From contig CAMKKS010000004.1 of the NCBI GenBank assembly GCA_946413485.1, forward strand, positions 1 through 34,050: a stretch of DNA of 34,050 nt. Direction: 5' to 3'. The position numbers and the translations under genes are program-made. This stretch comes from an uncultured Rickettsiales bacterium (GTDB lineage Bacteria; Pseudomonadota; Alphaproteobacteria; Rickettsiales; Deianiraeaceae). Under the pieces are notes generated by a model. That model saw only the letters and a list, made by a program, of their open reading frames with translations, searched no databases and had not been told where the DNA came from. Of this stretch, positions 8,455 to 16,700 are shown piece by piece (the stretch's first letter is position 1; each line of letters opens with the position of its first letter).

Positions 8455-8494
8455 TGCTTGCATTATAATATTATAATATATAATATGCTTGCAT
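8455..8494. promoter_or_regulatory. divergent regulatory region with TGCTTGCAT direct repeat and TATAAT boxes
   Basis: Two copies of TGCTTGCAT (8455-8463 and 8486-8494), 31 bases apart, flank a self-complementary ATTATAAT tandem (8462-8477) and a further TATAAT (8479-8484). The block lies between the antiporter gene and the Fe-S carrier gene, seven bases before the ATG at 8501. It could hold the promoter and an operator for the Fe-S gene. The repeat matches no operator I can name with confidence. Confidence 0.35.
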
Positions 8495-8500
8495 ATAAAT

Positions 8501-8896
8501 ATGAAATACAAAATTTTGACAAATTTTTCAATGACAAACAAAGCAAAATCTCGCATAGATGAAATAAAAAGTGAAAATGAAAACATATTTATCAGAGTAA
8601 TGATAACAGATGGTGGCTGCGGTGGTAAACAATACCATATATTAATGGATGATTATATAGGTGAAACGGATTTTGTTTTAATAAAAAAAAATAAAAAAAA
8701 GAAAGACTCTATTTATATAGTGATAGATAAAAGTTCTATCAAATATCTTAAAAATAGTAAAATAGATTTTGTCAATAATTTAACATTTTCTGGCTTTAAG
8801 ATAAAGAATCCAAACGCTAAATCAATATGTAATTGCGGAAATTCTTTTAGTTGCTCTAGAAAAAAAATTGCTAAAAATAATAATTGCAAAAACTAA
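8501..8896 (+). CDS. A-type iron-sulphur cluster carrier (IscA/ErpA/HesB family)
   Basis: The protein accepts Fe-S clusters from the scaffold and passes them to apo-enzymes. The three family cysteines are present: Cys40 in DGGCGGKQY, and Cys110 and Cys112 in ICNCGNSFSC, matching the canonical GGC-SG-QY and CGCG-SF motifs. The N-terminal MTNKAKSRIDEI is the usual first helix. At 131 residues it is slightly long, with a Lys-rich loop (~62-68) and a basic C-terminal tail. I prefer the ATG at 8501 to a TTG at 8489. No isc or suf genes are adjacent, so whether it is IscA, ErpA or SufA cannot be decided. Its stop codon interleaves with that of convergent nusG, a four-base overlap. Confidence 0.85.
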   Translation: MKYKILTNFSMTNKAKSRIDEIKSENENIFIRVMITDGGCGGKQYHILMDDYIGETDFVLIKKNKKKKDSIYIVIDKSSIKYLKNSKIDFVNNLTFSGFKIKNPNAKSICNCGNSFSCSRKKIAKNNNCKN

Positions 8897-9474
8897 TCAA
8901 TTAAGCTGACCTGCTCGTAATTAACATCAATCTTTGTTTCACAATTAAATATCATCACATTAACGCTAAGCATTTTATTCTTATCATCAATAGCGCATAC
9001 ATTGCCCTCCATTGTAGCAAATGATCCTGAATTTATTTTTACTCTTTGCCCTATTCTGAATACAAATTCTTGCGATTTTTTAGAAATACCATTAACTTTA
9101 TCAATCATATCCTGATATTCCTTATCAGTAATAGGTTGTGGTAACATTTGTCCAAAACCATTATTGCGGAAAAAATTACGTAAAAATAAAATTATATTAT
9201 CTGTCATTTTAACTTTTAAAAAAATATATCCTGGGTATGCGTTTACAGTTTTTTCATCTTTTTTACCATTAATATATCTAACGATATTGTGTTTTGGAAT
9301 TGAAAAATCTTTAAAAAACTCATTTCCATCTATACCATCTTTTTTTAAAATAGAAAAAGAAGATTTAAGCGATTTTATTATACCCTCCTCTTTACCAGTT
9401 TGAACTCTAAAAATATACCATCTTGGTGTAAGATCGTTCTTTTTTTCTACTTCTTTAACTTCTTTTTTAATCAT
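8893..9474 (-). CDS. nusG: transcription termination/antitermination factor NusG
   Basis: NusG binds RNA polymerase and links it to Rho or to the ribosome. The NGN domain begins at PRWYIFRVQTGKEEG and includes YPGYIFLKVKM and the ring of hydrophobic residues around FLRNFFRNNGFG. The KOW domain is at FRIGQRVKINSGSFATMEGNV. The usual order secE-nusG is kept, but the ribosomal protein genes rplK/rplA that normally follow are absent and the neighbour downstream is a convergent Fe-S carrier gene. I chose the ATG at 9474, two bases after the secE stop, giving 193 residues. A GTG at 9492 inside secE is the alternative. Neither has a Shine-Dalgarno motif. Confidence 0.93.
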   Translation of the reverse strand: MIKKEVKEVEKKNDLTPRWYIFRVQTGKEEGIIKSLKSSFSILKKDGIDGNEFFKDFSIPKHNIVRYINGKKDEKTVNAYPGYIFLKVKMTDNIILFLRNFFRNNGFGQMLPQPITDKEYQDMIDKVNGISKKSQEFVFRIGQRVKINSGSFATMEGNVCAIDDKNKMLSVNVMIFNCETKIDVNYEQVSLID

Positions 9475-9475
9475 A

Positions 9476-9667
9476 CTACATAAAAATAACACGCATTATT
9501 AATATTTGTGAAACCATATCAACAACAGAAAAAAAACATGCTGTTAAAATAGTTGTCACTAATACAGTTATCAACAACTGAAACAATTCATTTTGTTTTA
9601 ACCATACAACTTTTGAAAATTCTAATTTAACATTAGAAAAATAATCAATTATTAAACCCATTTTCAT
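9476..9667 (-). CDS. secE: preprotein translocase subunit SecE
   Basis: A 63-residue single-helix SecE, the clamp around SecY in the inner-membrane translocon. The amphipathic N-terminal helix with VKLEFSKVVWLKQNEL is the family signature, and one membrane helix follows (~residues 29-52). Position just before nusG supports the call. A second in-frame ATG at 9661 is possible. Its partner secY is in the same window at 11416 on the other strand. Confidence 0.9.
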   Translation of the reverse strand: MKMGLIIDYFSNVKLEFSKVVWLKQNELFQLLITVLVTTILTACFFSVVDMVSQILIMRVIFM

Positions 9668-9683
9668 TTTCTAAAAATTAAAA

Positions 9684-9833
9684 CTATCTAACATCACTAA
9701 TGGTTAATTTTTTTCTACCTTTAAATCTGCGACTACGTAAAACTCCACGTCCACCAGCCGTTTTCATTCTTTCACGAAAACCATGTGTTCTTATTCTTTT
9801 TATCTTACTTGGTTGGTAAGTACCCTTACTCAT
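9684..9833 (-). CDS. rpmH: 50S ribosomal protein L34
   Basis: A 49-residue reading frame that translates to a canonical L34. It starts [19 protein letters not shown], continues [17 protein letters not shown] and ends [13 protein letters not shown]. These are the fully conserved QPS, HGFR, RM-T-GGR-VL-RRR-KGR-LT features. It lies 16 bases upstream of secE on the same strand. The usual neighbour rnpA (RNase P protein) is not here: rmuC is upstream. L34 genes are often near the replication origin, but no dnaA or origin signal is seen here. Confidence 0.97.
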   Translation of the reverse strand: MSKGTYQPSKIKRIRTHGFRERMKTAGGRGVLRSRRFKGRKKLTISDVR

Positions 9834-9878
9834 ACAAATCTATCTAAAAGATTAAAAAATAAATATCAAGTTGTTTTT

Positions 9879-11141
9879 TTAATTCTGATTTTTATTAAAA
9901 TCTTCTTCATCGTAATTATCTTTTGCATTTTCATTTTCACTATTTAGATATTCTTTTTCTCTTTTATCAAAGTTTGAAAGTATTTTTTCATCTTTAATAT
10001 TCCCATTTACTGATGTCATTATTTCATTTACCATTTGTGTTACATTTTGCCTTCCGTCGTATAAATATTTTTTTGCATCTTCGTATGACTTCAAAGCGCC
10101 TTCCACTTTATCATGCATATCATTTAAATTTTTAAAAAACTTAACAAGTTTGTCATAAAAAATATCTATTTTTTTAGTTACTTCTTCTATATTCTTGCTA
10201 CTTTTCTCAATTTTCCAAAGATATTTTACCATTTGCAAAACAGGTACAAAAGATGATGGAGTTACAATAGCAACTTTCTTATCTCTTGATAAATTCATAA
10301 TTTCTTCACGATTTTCGCTATCACTAATTGCAGTTAAGTATGCCATCTCATTGGCAAAAAAGAGACATACAAAATCAAGTGTATTTTTTCCATTTTGCTT
10401 TAATATTTTAGAATATTCTTTATCACTAAGCTCTTTTATTCTATCTTTTATATCTTCAATGTAACTATCTAAAAATTGCTTTTTTTTCATTTTATCTTCC
10501 TCATTAATATATCTTTCATAGTTCACGAGTGAAAATTTTGAATCAATAATGAGCCATTCATCAGGTTTAACTTGAAGTATAAAATCTGGATATCTTCTTC
10601 TTTTTTCCTCATCATTTAATAAAAAATGCTCATAATAATCTATATTTTCCTCAAAAGAAAAAGATTTTAATAAATTTTTAAATAACATTTCACCAAAATC
10701 ACCTTGTGCTTTTTTATCTCCTTCAAAAGCTTTTGCCAATCTATCGGCGCTACCTTTAATTTCTTGCGTACGATCTAATAAATTTTTTATCGTTGTATTT
10801 ATCTCAGTTTTTGTTTCGCCATTTATTTTATCAACGGCCTGTTGATATTCATAAAGTTTTTCCTTAAAAGGTTTTAATATTTCATCAATCTTCTCACTTC
10901 CTTCTTTACTCTGCTTTTCTAGAGTTTGATTTGATAAATTTTGAAATATCTGCTTTTGTATTTCTTGTTGTTCTTTTATCCATTCTTCTTGATTTTTTGT
11001 ATTTTTCAATGCACCTTTCAATTGTGCAAGTTCAATATCTTTTTTATTATTTTTATCACGTAAATTATTATTTTTATAAAGTAAATAAATACAAGCACAA
11101 AATAATATAATGGTCGCGCAAATAAAAAAAGACAAAACCAT
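9879..11141 (-). CDS. rmuC: RmuC family protein (DNA recombination limiting)
   Basis: A 420-residue protein of the RmuC family, which limits inversions and rearrangements in E. coli and carries a nuclease-like core. One N-terminal membrane helix (~residues 3-20) is followed by a long Lys/Glu/Gln-rich coiled coil (~22-135). The core (~145-350) shows the family pattern GDFGEMLFKNLL, RRYPDFILQ, WLIIDSKFSLVNYERY, DFVCLFFANEMAYL and IVTPSSFVPVLQMVKYLW. An acidic, Asn-rich C-terminal tail is probably disordered. It lies between two ribosomal protein genes, five bases after rpmG and 45 bases before rpmH. The family call is firm; the cellular role in this organism is inferred. Confidence 0.9.
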   Translation of the reverse strand: MVLSFFICATIILFCACIYLLYKNNNLRDKNNKKDIELAQLKGALKNTKNQEEWIKEQQEIQKQIFQNLSNQTLEKQSKEGSEKIDEILKPFKEKLYEYQQAVDKINGETKTEINTTIKNLLDRTQEIKGSADRLAKAFEGDKKAQGDFGEMLFKNLLKSFSFEENIDYYEHFLLNDEEKRRRYPDFILQVKPDEWLIIDSKFSLVNYERYINEEDKMKKKQFLDSYIEDIKDRIKELSDKEYSKILKQNGKNTLDFVCLFFANEMAYLTAISDSENREEIMNLSRDKKVAIVTPSSFVPVLQMVKYLWKIEKSSKNIEEVTKKIDIFYDKLVKFFKNLNDMHDKVEGALKSYEDAKKYLYDGRQNVTQMVNEIMTSVNGNIKDEKILSNFDKREKEYLNSENENAKDNYDEEDFNKNQN

Positions 11142-11146
11142 AACTA

Positions 11147-11317
11147 CTAGTTATATACTAACTTTTTCTGTTTAAAAATAGCATGTTTTCTTAAATATGG
11201 ATCAAACTTTTTAAAAGATAACTTGGTTTGATTTTTTCTTGGGTCAACCCATCTAACATAAGAATAACCGCTTTCTTCATTTGTTAATAAAACCAATGTT
11301 CTATTTTTCTTTGCCAT
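11147..11317 (-). CDS. rpmG: 50S ribosomal protein L33
   Basis: A 56-residue reading frame giving a recognisable L33. It starts MAKKNRTLVLLTNEESGYSYV, with PRKNQTKLSFKKFDPYLRKH matching the conserved NPR-K-EKLE-KKYDP-RKH core. It has no cysteines, so it is the zinc-independent form. It is the first gene of the leftward group rpmG-rmuC-rpmH-secE-nusG, divergent from secY. A short -10-like TATATA lies at 11324-11329, only about seven bases before the ATG. Confidence 0.95.
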   Translation of the reverse strand: MAKKNRTLVLLTNEESGYSYVRWVDPRKNQTKLSFKKFDPYLRKHAIFKQKKLVYN

Positions 11318-11343
11318 ACTTTGTATATAAAATATTGAAATTA

Positions 11344-11387
11344 ATTTGCAAGTAAATTTTTAAAGGTTTTTTATAAAACTTGCAAAT
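11344..11387. promoter_or_regulatory. ten-base inverted repeat in the rpmG-secY divergent promoter region
   Basis: ATTTGCAAGT (11344-11353) and ACTTGCAAAT (11378-11387) are perfect inverted copies separated by 24 bases, centred in the 98-base gap between the two divergent genes. Each arm contains TTGCAA, which is itself self-complementary and could act as a -35 box in either direction; TATAAA (11372-11377) lies between the arms. This could be an operator or paired divergent promoters. No protein partner can be named. Confidence 0.4.
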
Positions 11388-11415
11388 AAAAAAATGAATA
11401 TTAATTTTCCTTTTA

Positions 11416-12690
11416 ATGAAAAGCGAAAGAACTTTAAAAGATAAAATTTTTTATACAATTGCTATATTAATAATATATAGATTTGGTTCATTTATACCAG
11501 TTCCAGTAGTAGATGTAAATAAACTTTCAGCTTTTGTAGAAATGACAAGTAAAGGAATTTTTGGTGTTTTTAACATGTTCTCAGGAGGTTCGATAAGCCG
11601 TTGCTCAATATTTGCTCTTGGAATAATGCCATATATTACAGCATCAATTATAGTACAACTTATAGTAGCAACTACACCAAAATTAAAAGAAATGAAAAAG
11701 GAAGGCGGCGAAGTTGTACATGAAAAATTCAATCAATATTCAAAATATCTAACTATTTTAATAGGTTTTGGACAAGCAATGGGTATATCAGCATTATTAT
11801 CTTCAGCAGGTATATCAGATGCTTCAACTTTTGAATTTAAAATAACATGTGCTTCTACAATGCTTTGTGGAACATTTATTTTAATATGGTTAGGTAATCG
11901 TATTACTACAAACGGAATCGGAAATGGAGGTTCATTAATTATTTTTACCGGTATTGTAGCTGAAAGCCCTAAGGACATAGGAAATCTACTAACACTAGCA
12001 AAAAATGGTTCTATTAATGCTATTGTTATATTTATAATTTTTGCTGTATTTTGTTTAACACTATTAGTTGTAATATTATTTGAAAAATCAAATCGTCTTA
12101 TATATATCCAGTATCCACAACAAATTCAACAATACATGCAACGTAATAGACAACAAATGCAAAATTTCTTGCCTTTAAAAGTTAATCCTGCCGGTGTAAT
12201 ACCTCCAATTTTTGCAAGTGCTGTAATATTATTGCCTGGAACTCTTGCTAATTTATTTAGAGATAGCGATAACCCAATAGCTACATTTATTTTGCAAAAT
12301 TTTGTTCATGGAACACCAGTTTATATGGGTTTAGAAATTATATTAATAACATTTTTTTCATTTTTCTATAATAATGTTGTTTTTGACGCTGCTGAAGTTG
12401 CAAATAATTTAAGAAAAAGCAATATTTTTATACCAGGAACAAGACCAGGTGAACAAACGACTCAATTATTTAAAAGAATAATGAATCGTTTATCATTAAT
12501 AGGTGCTATTTATTTATCAGTTGTATGCACAATACCAGAAATAATAGCAGCAAAATATGGTTATTCATTTATAATAGGTGGTACAAGTTTATTAATTGTT
12601 GTAAATGTTATAACAGATACAATGGTTGCGATACAAACAGCTATGTTACCACAAAAATACGCAAAAAATATGAGAAAAAATTATAAATAA
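11416..12690 (+). CDS. secY: preprotein translocase subunit SecY
   Basis: The channel subunit of the Sec translocon, 424 residues with ten membrane helices. The N-terminus shows YRFGSFIPVPVVD, then the plug region MFSGGSISRCSIFALGIMPYITASI, both characteristic. Further landmarks are RITTNGIGNGGSLIIFTGI, LPLKVNPAGVIPPIFASA (cytoplasmic loop), FIPGTRPGEQTTQ and the final helix with GGTSLLIVVNVITDT. The length is normal. In most bacteria secY lies in the spc ribosomal operon; here it stands alone between divergent rpmG and convergent dprA. That indicates heavy rearrangement of conserved operons. Confidence 0.97.
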   Translation: MKSERTLKDKIFYTIAILIIYRFGSFIPVPVVDVNKLSAFVEMTSKGIFGVFNMFSGGSISRCSIFALGIMPYITASIIVQLIVATTPKLKEMKKEGGEVVHEKFNQYSKYLTILIGFGQAMGISALLSSAGISDASTFEFKITCASTMLCGTFILIWLGNRITTNGIGNGGSLIIFTGIVAESPKDIGNLLTLAKNGSINAIVIFIIFAVFCLTLLVVILFEKSNRLIYIQYPQQIQQYMQRNRQQMQNFLPLKVNPAGVIPPIFASAVILLPGTLANLFRDSDNPIATFILQNFVHGTPVYMGLEIILITFFSFFYNNVVFDAAEVANNLRKSNIFIPGTRPGEQTTQLFKRIMNRLSLIGAIYLSVVCTIPEIIAAKYGYSFIIGGTSLLIVVNVITDTMVAIQTAMLPQKYAKNMRKNYK

Positions 12691-12703
12691 TTTTCTTCAT
12701 AAT

Positions 12704-13789
12704 TTATAAAAATTTTTCAAGTAACATTATTAAAATTTTTTGTTTATCATTAACAGATAAGCTATTATCTTTACAACATAAATCATATACATATGGAATC
12801 TTAGATGCATTTATTTCAAAATTTAGAGAACATAAAATATCTTCAACTTTATCTTTTATTGTTTTCTTTTTATTAGCACTTTCAGTAAAAAGATTTATTT
12901 TTTTATTAAATTCTTCTTTTTCTTTTGAATTATCTGGAAGATTGTAATTAATTTCATTATTCGCTATATCACACAAAATAGAATATTTTAGCTTTTCAAA
13001 ACTTGTTACTCTAATTGCTTGATTTTTTTCTAATAAAAATTTATTTCCATCATTTTCACCATTAAATATTAATGTGTAAATAGTTTTTTTGAAGCTATTA
13101 GCATAGTTAGCGCTTATCATTGAGCCACACTTTAAAGTCCTTGCTCTAGTTAAAATCATTGCCTCCGATATACCAGCTATAACAGCATTACGCTTAACAA
13201 AATTTACTTTCCTAGGTGGTTCAGAAAAAAAGAACTCGCTAACAACAGTGCCACCAAAATCAATTATTTTATCTATAATCTTTTCATATTCTAATGGATA
13301 ACAATACTTAAAACCACAAGGTAATACAGTTATTGTCCCCGCTTTTAAACTTTGAATTTGTGCAACTATATCACTACCATGCGCAAGACCAGAGATTATG
13401 CCAATATCTAAATCATTAACGGCTCTGACAATTTCTCTTATAATTGAAAAATCTTCTGTATCTAGTTTTCTACTACCAACTAAACCTATTGTGCTGCTTT
13501 GTAAAAAATCAATACTCCCTTTTACACTCAAAAGCACTGGCGCGATATTTATCTTTTTTAATAATTTCGGATATCTTTTATCATTTATTGATAAAATATC
13601 ATATTTTTCCTTAAAATGATTTGTAATTTCATTTTGTATTACCGTTTCAGAAGGAACTCTACCTGGTTTTTTTGTTTTTAAAAAATCAACTATTTCTTCT
13701 ATATTATCAGCAAATTCTTTTGCGCACAAACATTTTACTTGTTCGTTTATGTTAGTACCATGAAGTGTAATTAATGCTTTTAGTGTCAT
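12704..13789 (-). CDS. dprA: DNA processing protein DprA
   Basis: DprA binds incoming single-stranded DNA during natural transformation and loads RecA. The Rossmann-type core is clear: IGLVGSRKLD, IISGLAHGSDIVAQ, TVLPCGFKYCYPLEYEKII, GTVVSEFF, FVKRNAVIAGISEAMILTRA and CGSMISANYANSF. In the standard form the RN-IAGLS and SGS-TA motifs are the same. The C-terminal ~90 residues are Lys/Asn-rich and end in a small winged-helix-like segment. I chose the ATG at 13789, which overlaps the stop of the VirB6-like gene in an ATGA (361 residues), so translation is probably coupled. An in-frame start at 13813 is the alternative. Confidence 0.92.
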   Translation of the reverse strand: MTLKALITLHGTNINEQVKCLCAKEFADNIEEIVDFLKTKKPGRVPSETVIQNEITNHFKEKYDILSINDKRYPKLLKKINIAPVLLSVKGSIDFLQSSTIGLVGSRKLDTEDFSIIREIVRAVNDLDIGIISGLAHGSDIVAQIQSLKAGTITVLPCGFKYCYPLEYEKIIDKIIDFGGTVVSEFFFSEPPRKVNFVKRNAVIAGISEAMILTRARTLKCGSMISANYANSFKKTIYTLIFNGENDGNKFLLEKNQAIRVTSFEKLKYSILCDIANNEINYNLPDNSKEKEEFNKKINLFTESANKKKTIKDKVEDILCSLNFEINASKIPYVYDLCCKDNSLSVNDKQKILIMLLEKFL

Positions 13790-16700
13790 TTTTTCTTTTT
13801 TCTTAAATCCCAATCACTTTTTTTCAATGTTTTTAATTTATTAGCTGCGTCTCTTTGATTTTGTTCAATTACTTTTATCATATCAGTAGTCATTTTTTGT
13901 TCTTTATTTAAATCATTTTCTTGATTGTCTATATCTAAAGAATCACCAAACTCCTTCCATTTTTCTAATTGTTTATCTAAAGAATCTACTTTTTTTTCAA
14001 GTTGTTTCTCATTTTGCTCATTCTTAGCAAGCTGTTGTTCTTCTAATGCATTTTTTATATTACTTTTATCGTCAAAATTTATATCACGAATTGAAGCATC
14101 ATTTTCTTTTAAACCAGCATCATTTTCCTTTAACCCAACGTCATTTTCTTTCAAGCCTGCATCATTTTCCTTTAACCCAACGTTGTTACCTTTCGAAACA
14201 TCATTATTATCAATATTACCTATATTTTTATTTGTCTTATTTATAGGACCATTACCAACTAAATCTTTAGGCCCAATATCAAGCCCTGATCTATTAGGAA
14301 TATTTATATTTTCATCCACCGATAAATCATTGTCTTTAGTTGTTTTATCTTCTTTATTAATTCTATTTAATAAATCATTGTTATTTTGTTCATTATTTAC
14401 ATCATCCATTTGTCTATTAGCTTGACTATTACCATCTTCGCTTGTTCTGTTTACACTACTACTTCCGGCATTTTTATACATATTATCATCTTTGAAATCT
14501 ACACCATCTCTTTTAACATCAGACTCTTCGTTTTGTTTTTTTCGCATATTATTTGCATATTTCTTTTCATATTCAAGTGCTGAATTTGAATCTGTAAATG
14601 CTGTTGCAACAACTTCTTTTACTGAATTAAATATATCGCCTGCTGCCTTTAATCCCATAGACCCACCGCCTTGCGAGAATATATTAGCTAATTGCTCTGA
14701 TATTATTATTGAAAGTTTACTAAAAATTGCTAAAACCATTGTAAATTTAAATGTTGATTTTACCATTTCCCAAATGATTTTAAACCTATCAACAATATCG
14801 GCTTCATTTTCGGAACCCGCTAAACATAATTGCCAATCATATAAATTGATATTGATTAAACTAAAAAAATTAAATTCAAACTTACTTCTCCAACAAACTT
14901 TAACATCTATTACTTCCATAAAATAATGATATATAAAGCCAATACATAAACCAAAAAAACCAACCGAAAAGGCAAAATGTATAAACTCTTTTACTAAAGT
15001 CTTCATTGCAATAAAAAATTTATCTTCTTCTTTACCGCCAAACATACTTATCAATGCATATAAAGGCATAAACATTATAATACTACCTAAATTAAACATT
15101 GTAAAACCTAAACTAACTATTGGCCCTATAACAGCAAGCATAAAATCAATAATACCATTTGCTAAAAATGGAAATAAAAACAGAAAAAAAACAAAACTTA
15201 AACTACTAGTTGCAATTGCGCCTATTTTGTAAAAAACTTCTTTTGAAGTAACGCTTGCTATAATATCATCAAAAAATGTCATAGGAGATTCGTCGACTAC
15301 AATCGATGAACCATATATATCCGAAACAGCATCAATAATACCTGATGAAATTGCTTGTGCACCATATATTAAACCACTCCATAAATATCTATCTATAAAA
15401 TCATAATTTTTTGGATCCGTGCACCATAATAATATTAAAAACCTTTTCCAATCACTTGTTATTACTGGTACCAGTGAAAGCATTTTTTCTTTATTTACAA
15501 AACCAAGTCCAAAAGAAAAAACAAACCACACGATAACAAGTATTCTAGCAGAATGATAAAACGAAGTAGACATTATTGAGTTTCTTGCTTTAATAAATAA
15601 ACCATCTTCTATATTTTTAAGTTTAAAAAGCGTTATTGTTGTAGATTTTACTTCTTCTGTTGTATAATCAGATATTTTCTTACTTGGTTCAAAATCGCTT
15701 TTAATTGTCGCAACGACACATTTTTGATTTAAAGAAGACAAATATCTTACATCTAATGTTTCAACTGTTGATACATTATAATTATCTTTAATCTTTAAAC
15801 CATTAAAAGAATATTTTTCTGTCTTTATTAACCAATTGCCGCCTCTATTTGAAAAATATATTGGTTCATTTTTATTATCATTTTCCCTACATATAGTAAT
15901 ATTACTATCATTTGAAGTTACTTTCAAAGTATCATCTTCATTTTGATTACCAAAAAATGGTTCAAATAATGCGGAAATAAAACTTTGAACCCAAGTAATA
16001 TGTAAACCATTTTTATAAGAAAAACTATTTTCTTTTACTGGTTTTGCACCTGAAACAAAAGTTAAATTTATGTTTCCCGTGTTATCTTCATAACAAGTAT
16101 CAGATGGTTTTATATATATTCTTTTACCACTTTGCGGAGCGCATAATTCATTTGGTAGATTGATATTTTCTGTTGAGGACACAGGGCAACTTGCATTTTT
16201 TATTTCCAGTAATGATAATTTTTTTTGTTCAGAATGATAACATAAACCACCTATTTTTTGATAATCATCGCCAACACAACTCTTATTATTAGGCTCAGGG
16301 ATTAAAGTATAAAATTTATAATTTGTTTCTTTATCATAATCTTTTAATATTTGAAGATTCTTTATCACATTATCTTTTATATCCCAAATAAAACCATTTG
16401 TATTAGCACCTTTCTTGTAAATTACTGGCGGAATCGCATAAGGAACTTTAATAAGATTATATACTAAACCATCATTTGATGTTTTATATTGATATCTACA
16501 ATTATCATTAGATATGCAATTTATCTCATACTCTGGAACAAAATAATTTTTAATATGATATGAAAAAGTAGAATCGGTACCTATTTTCATGTAAATACCA
16601 GCACCATTTTTTAAAACACAGGCTTTTTGTATTTCATCGCTCAAACCAATTGAACAATTATTGCCAATAATACAATCTCCTTGAATGTTATTATCTATTA

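Noticed and set aside
12681-12709. Inverted repeat TTATAAAT/ATTTATAA between convergent secY and dprA as a terminator
   Set aside because: Eight AT-only pairs with a 13-base loop are too weak to call.
14096-14179. CRISPR array
   Set aside because: The 21-base units are directly adjacent without spacers, keep the reading frame and encode a peptide repeat.
13925-14926. Several open frames on + within the virB6-like gene
   Set aside because: They are Ser/Phe-rich mirror images of the Asn/Lys/Glu-rich tail; no start context or motif.
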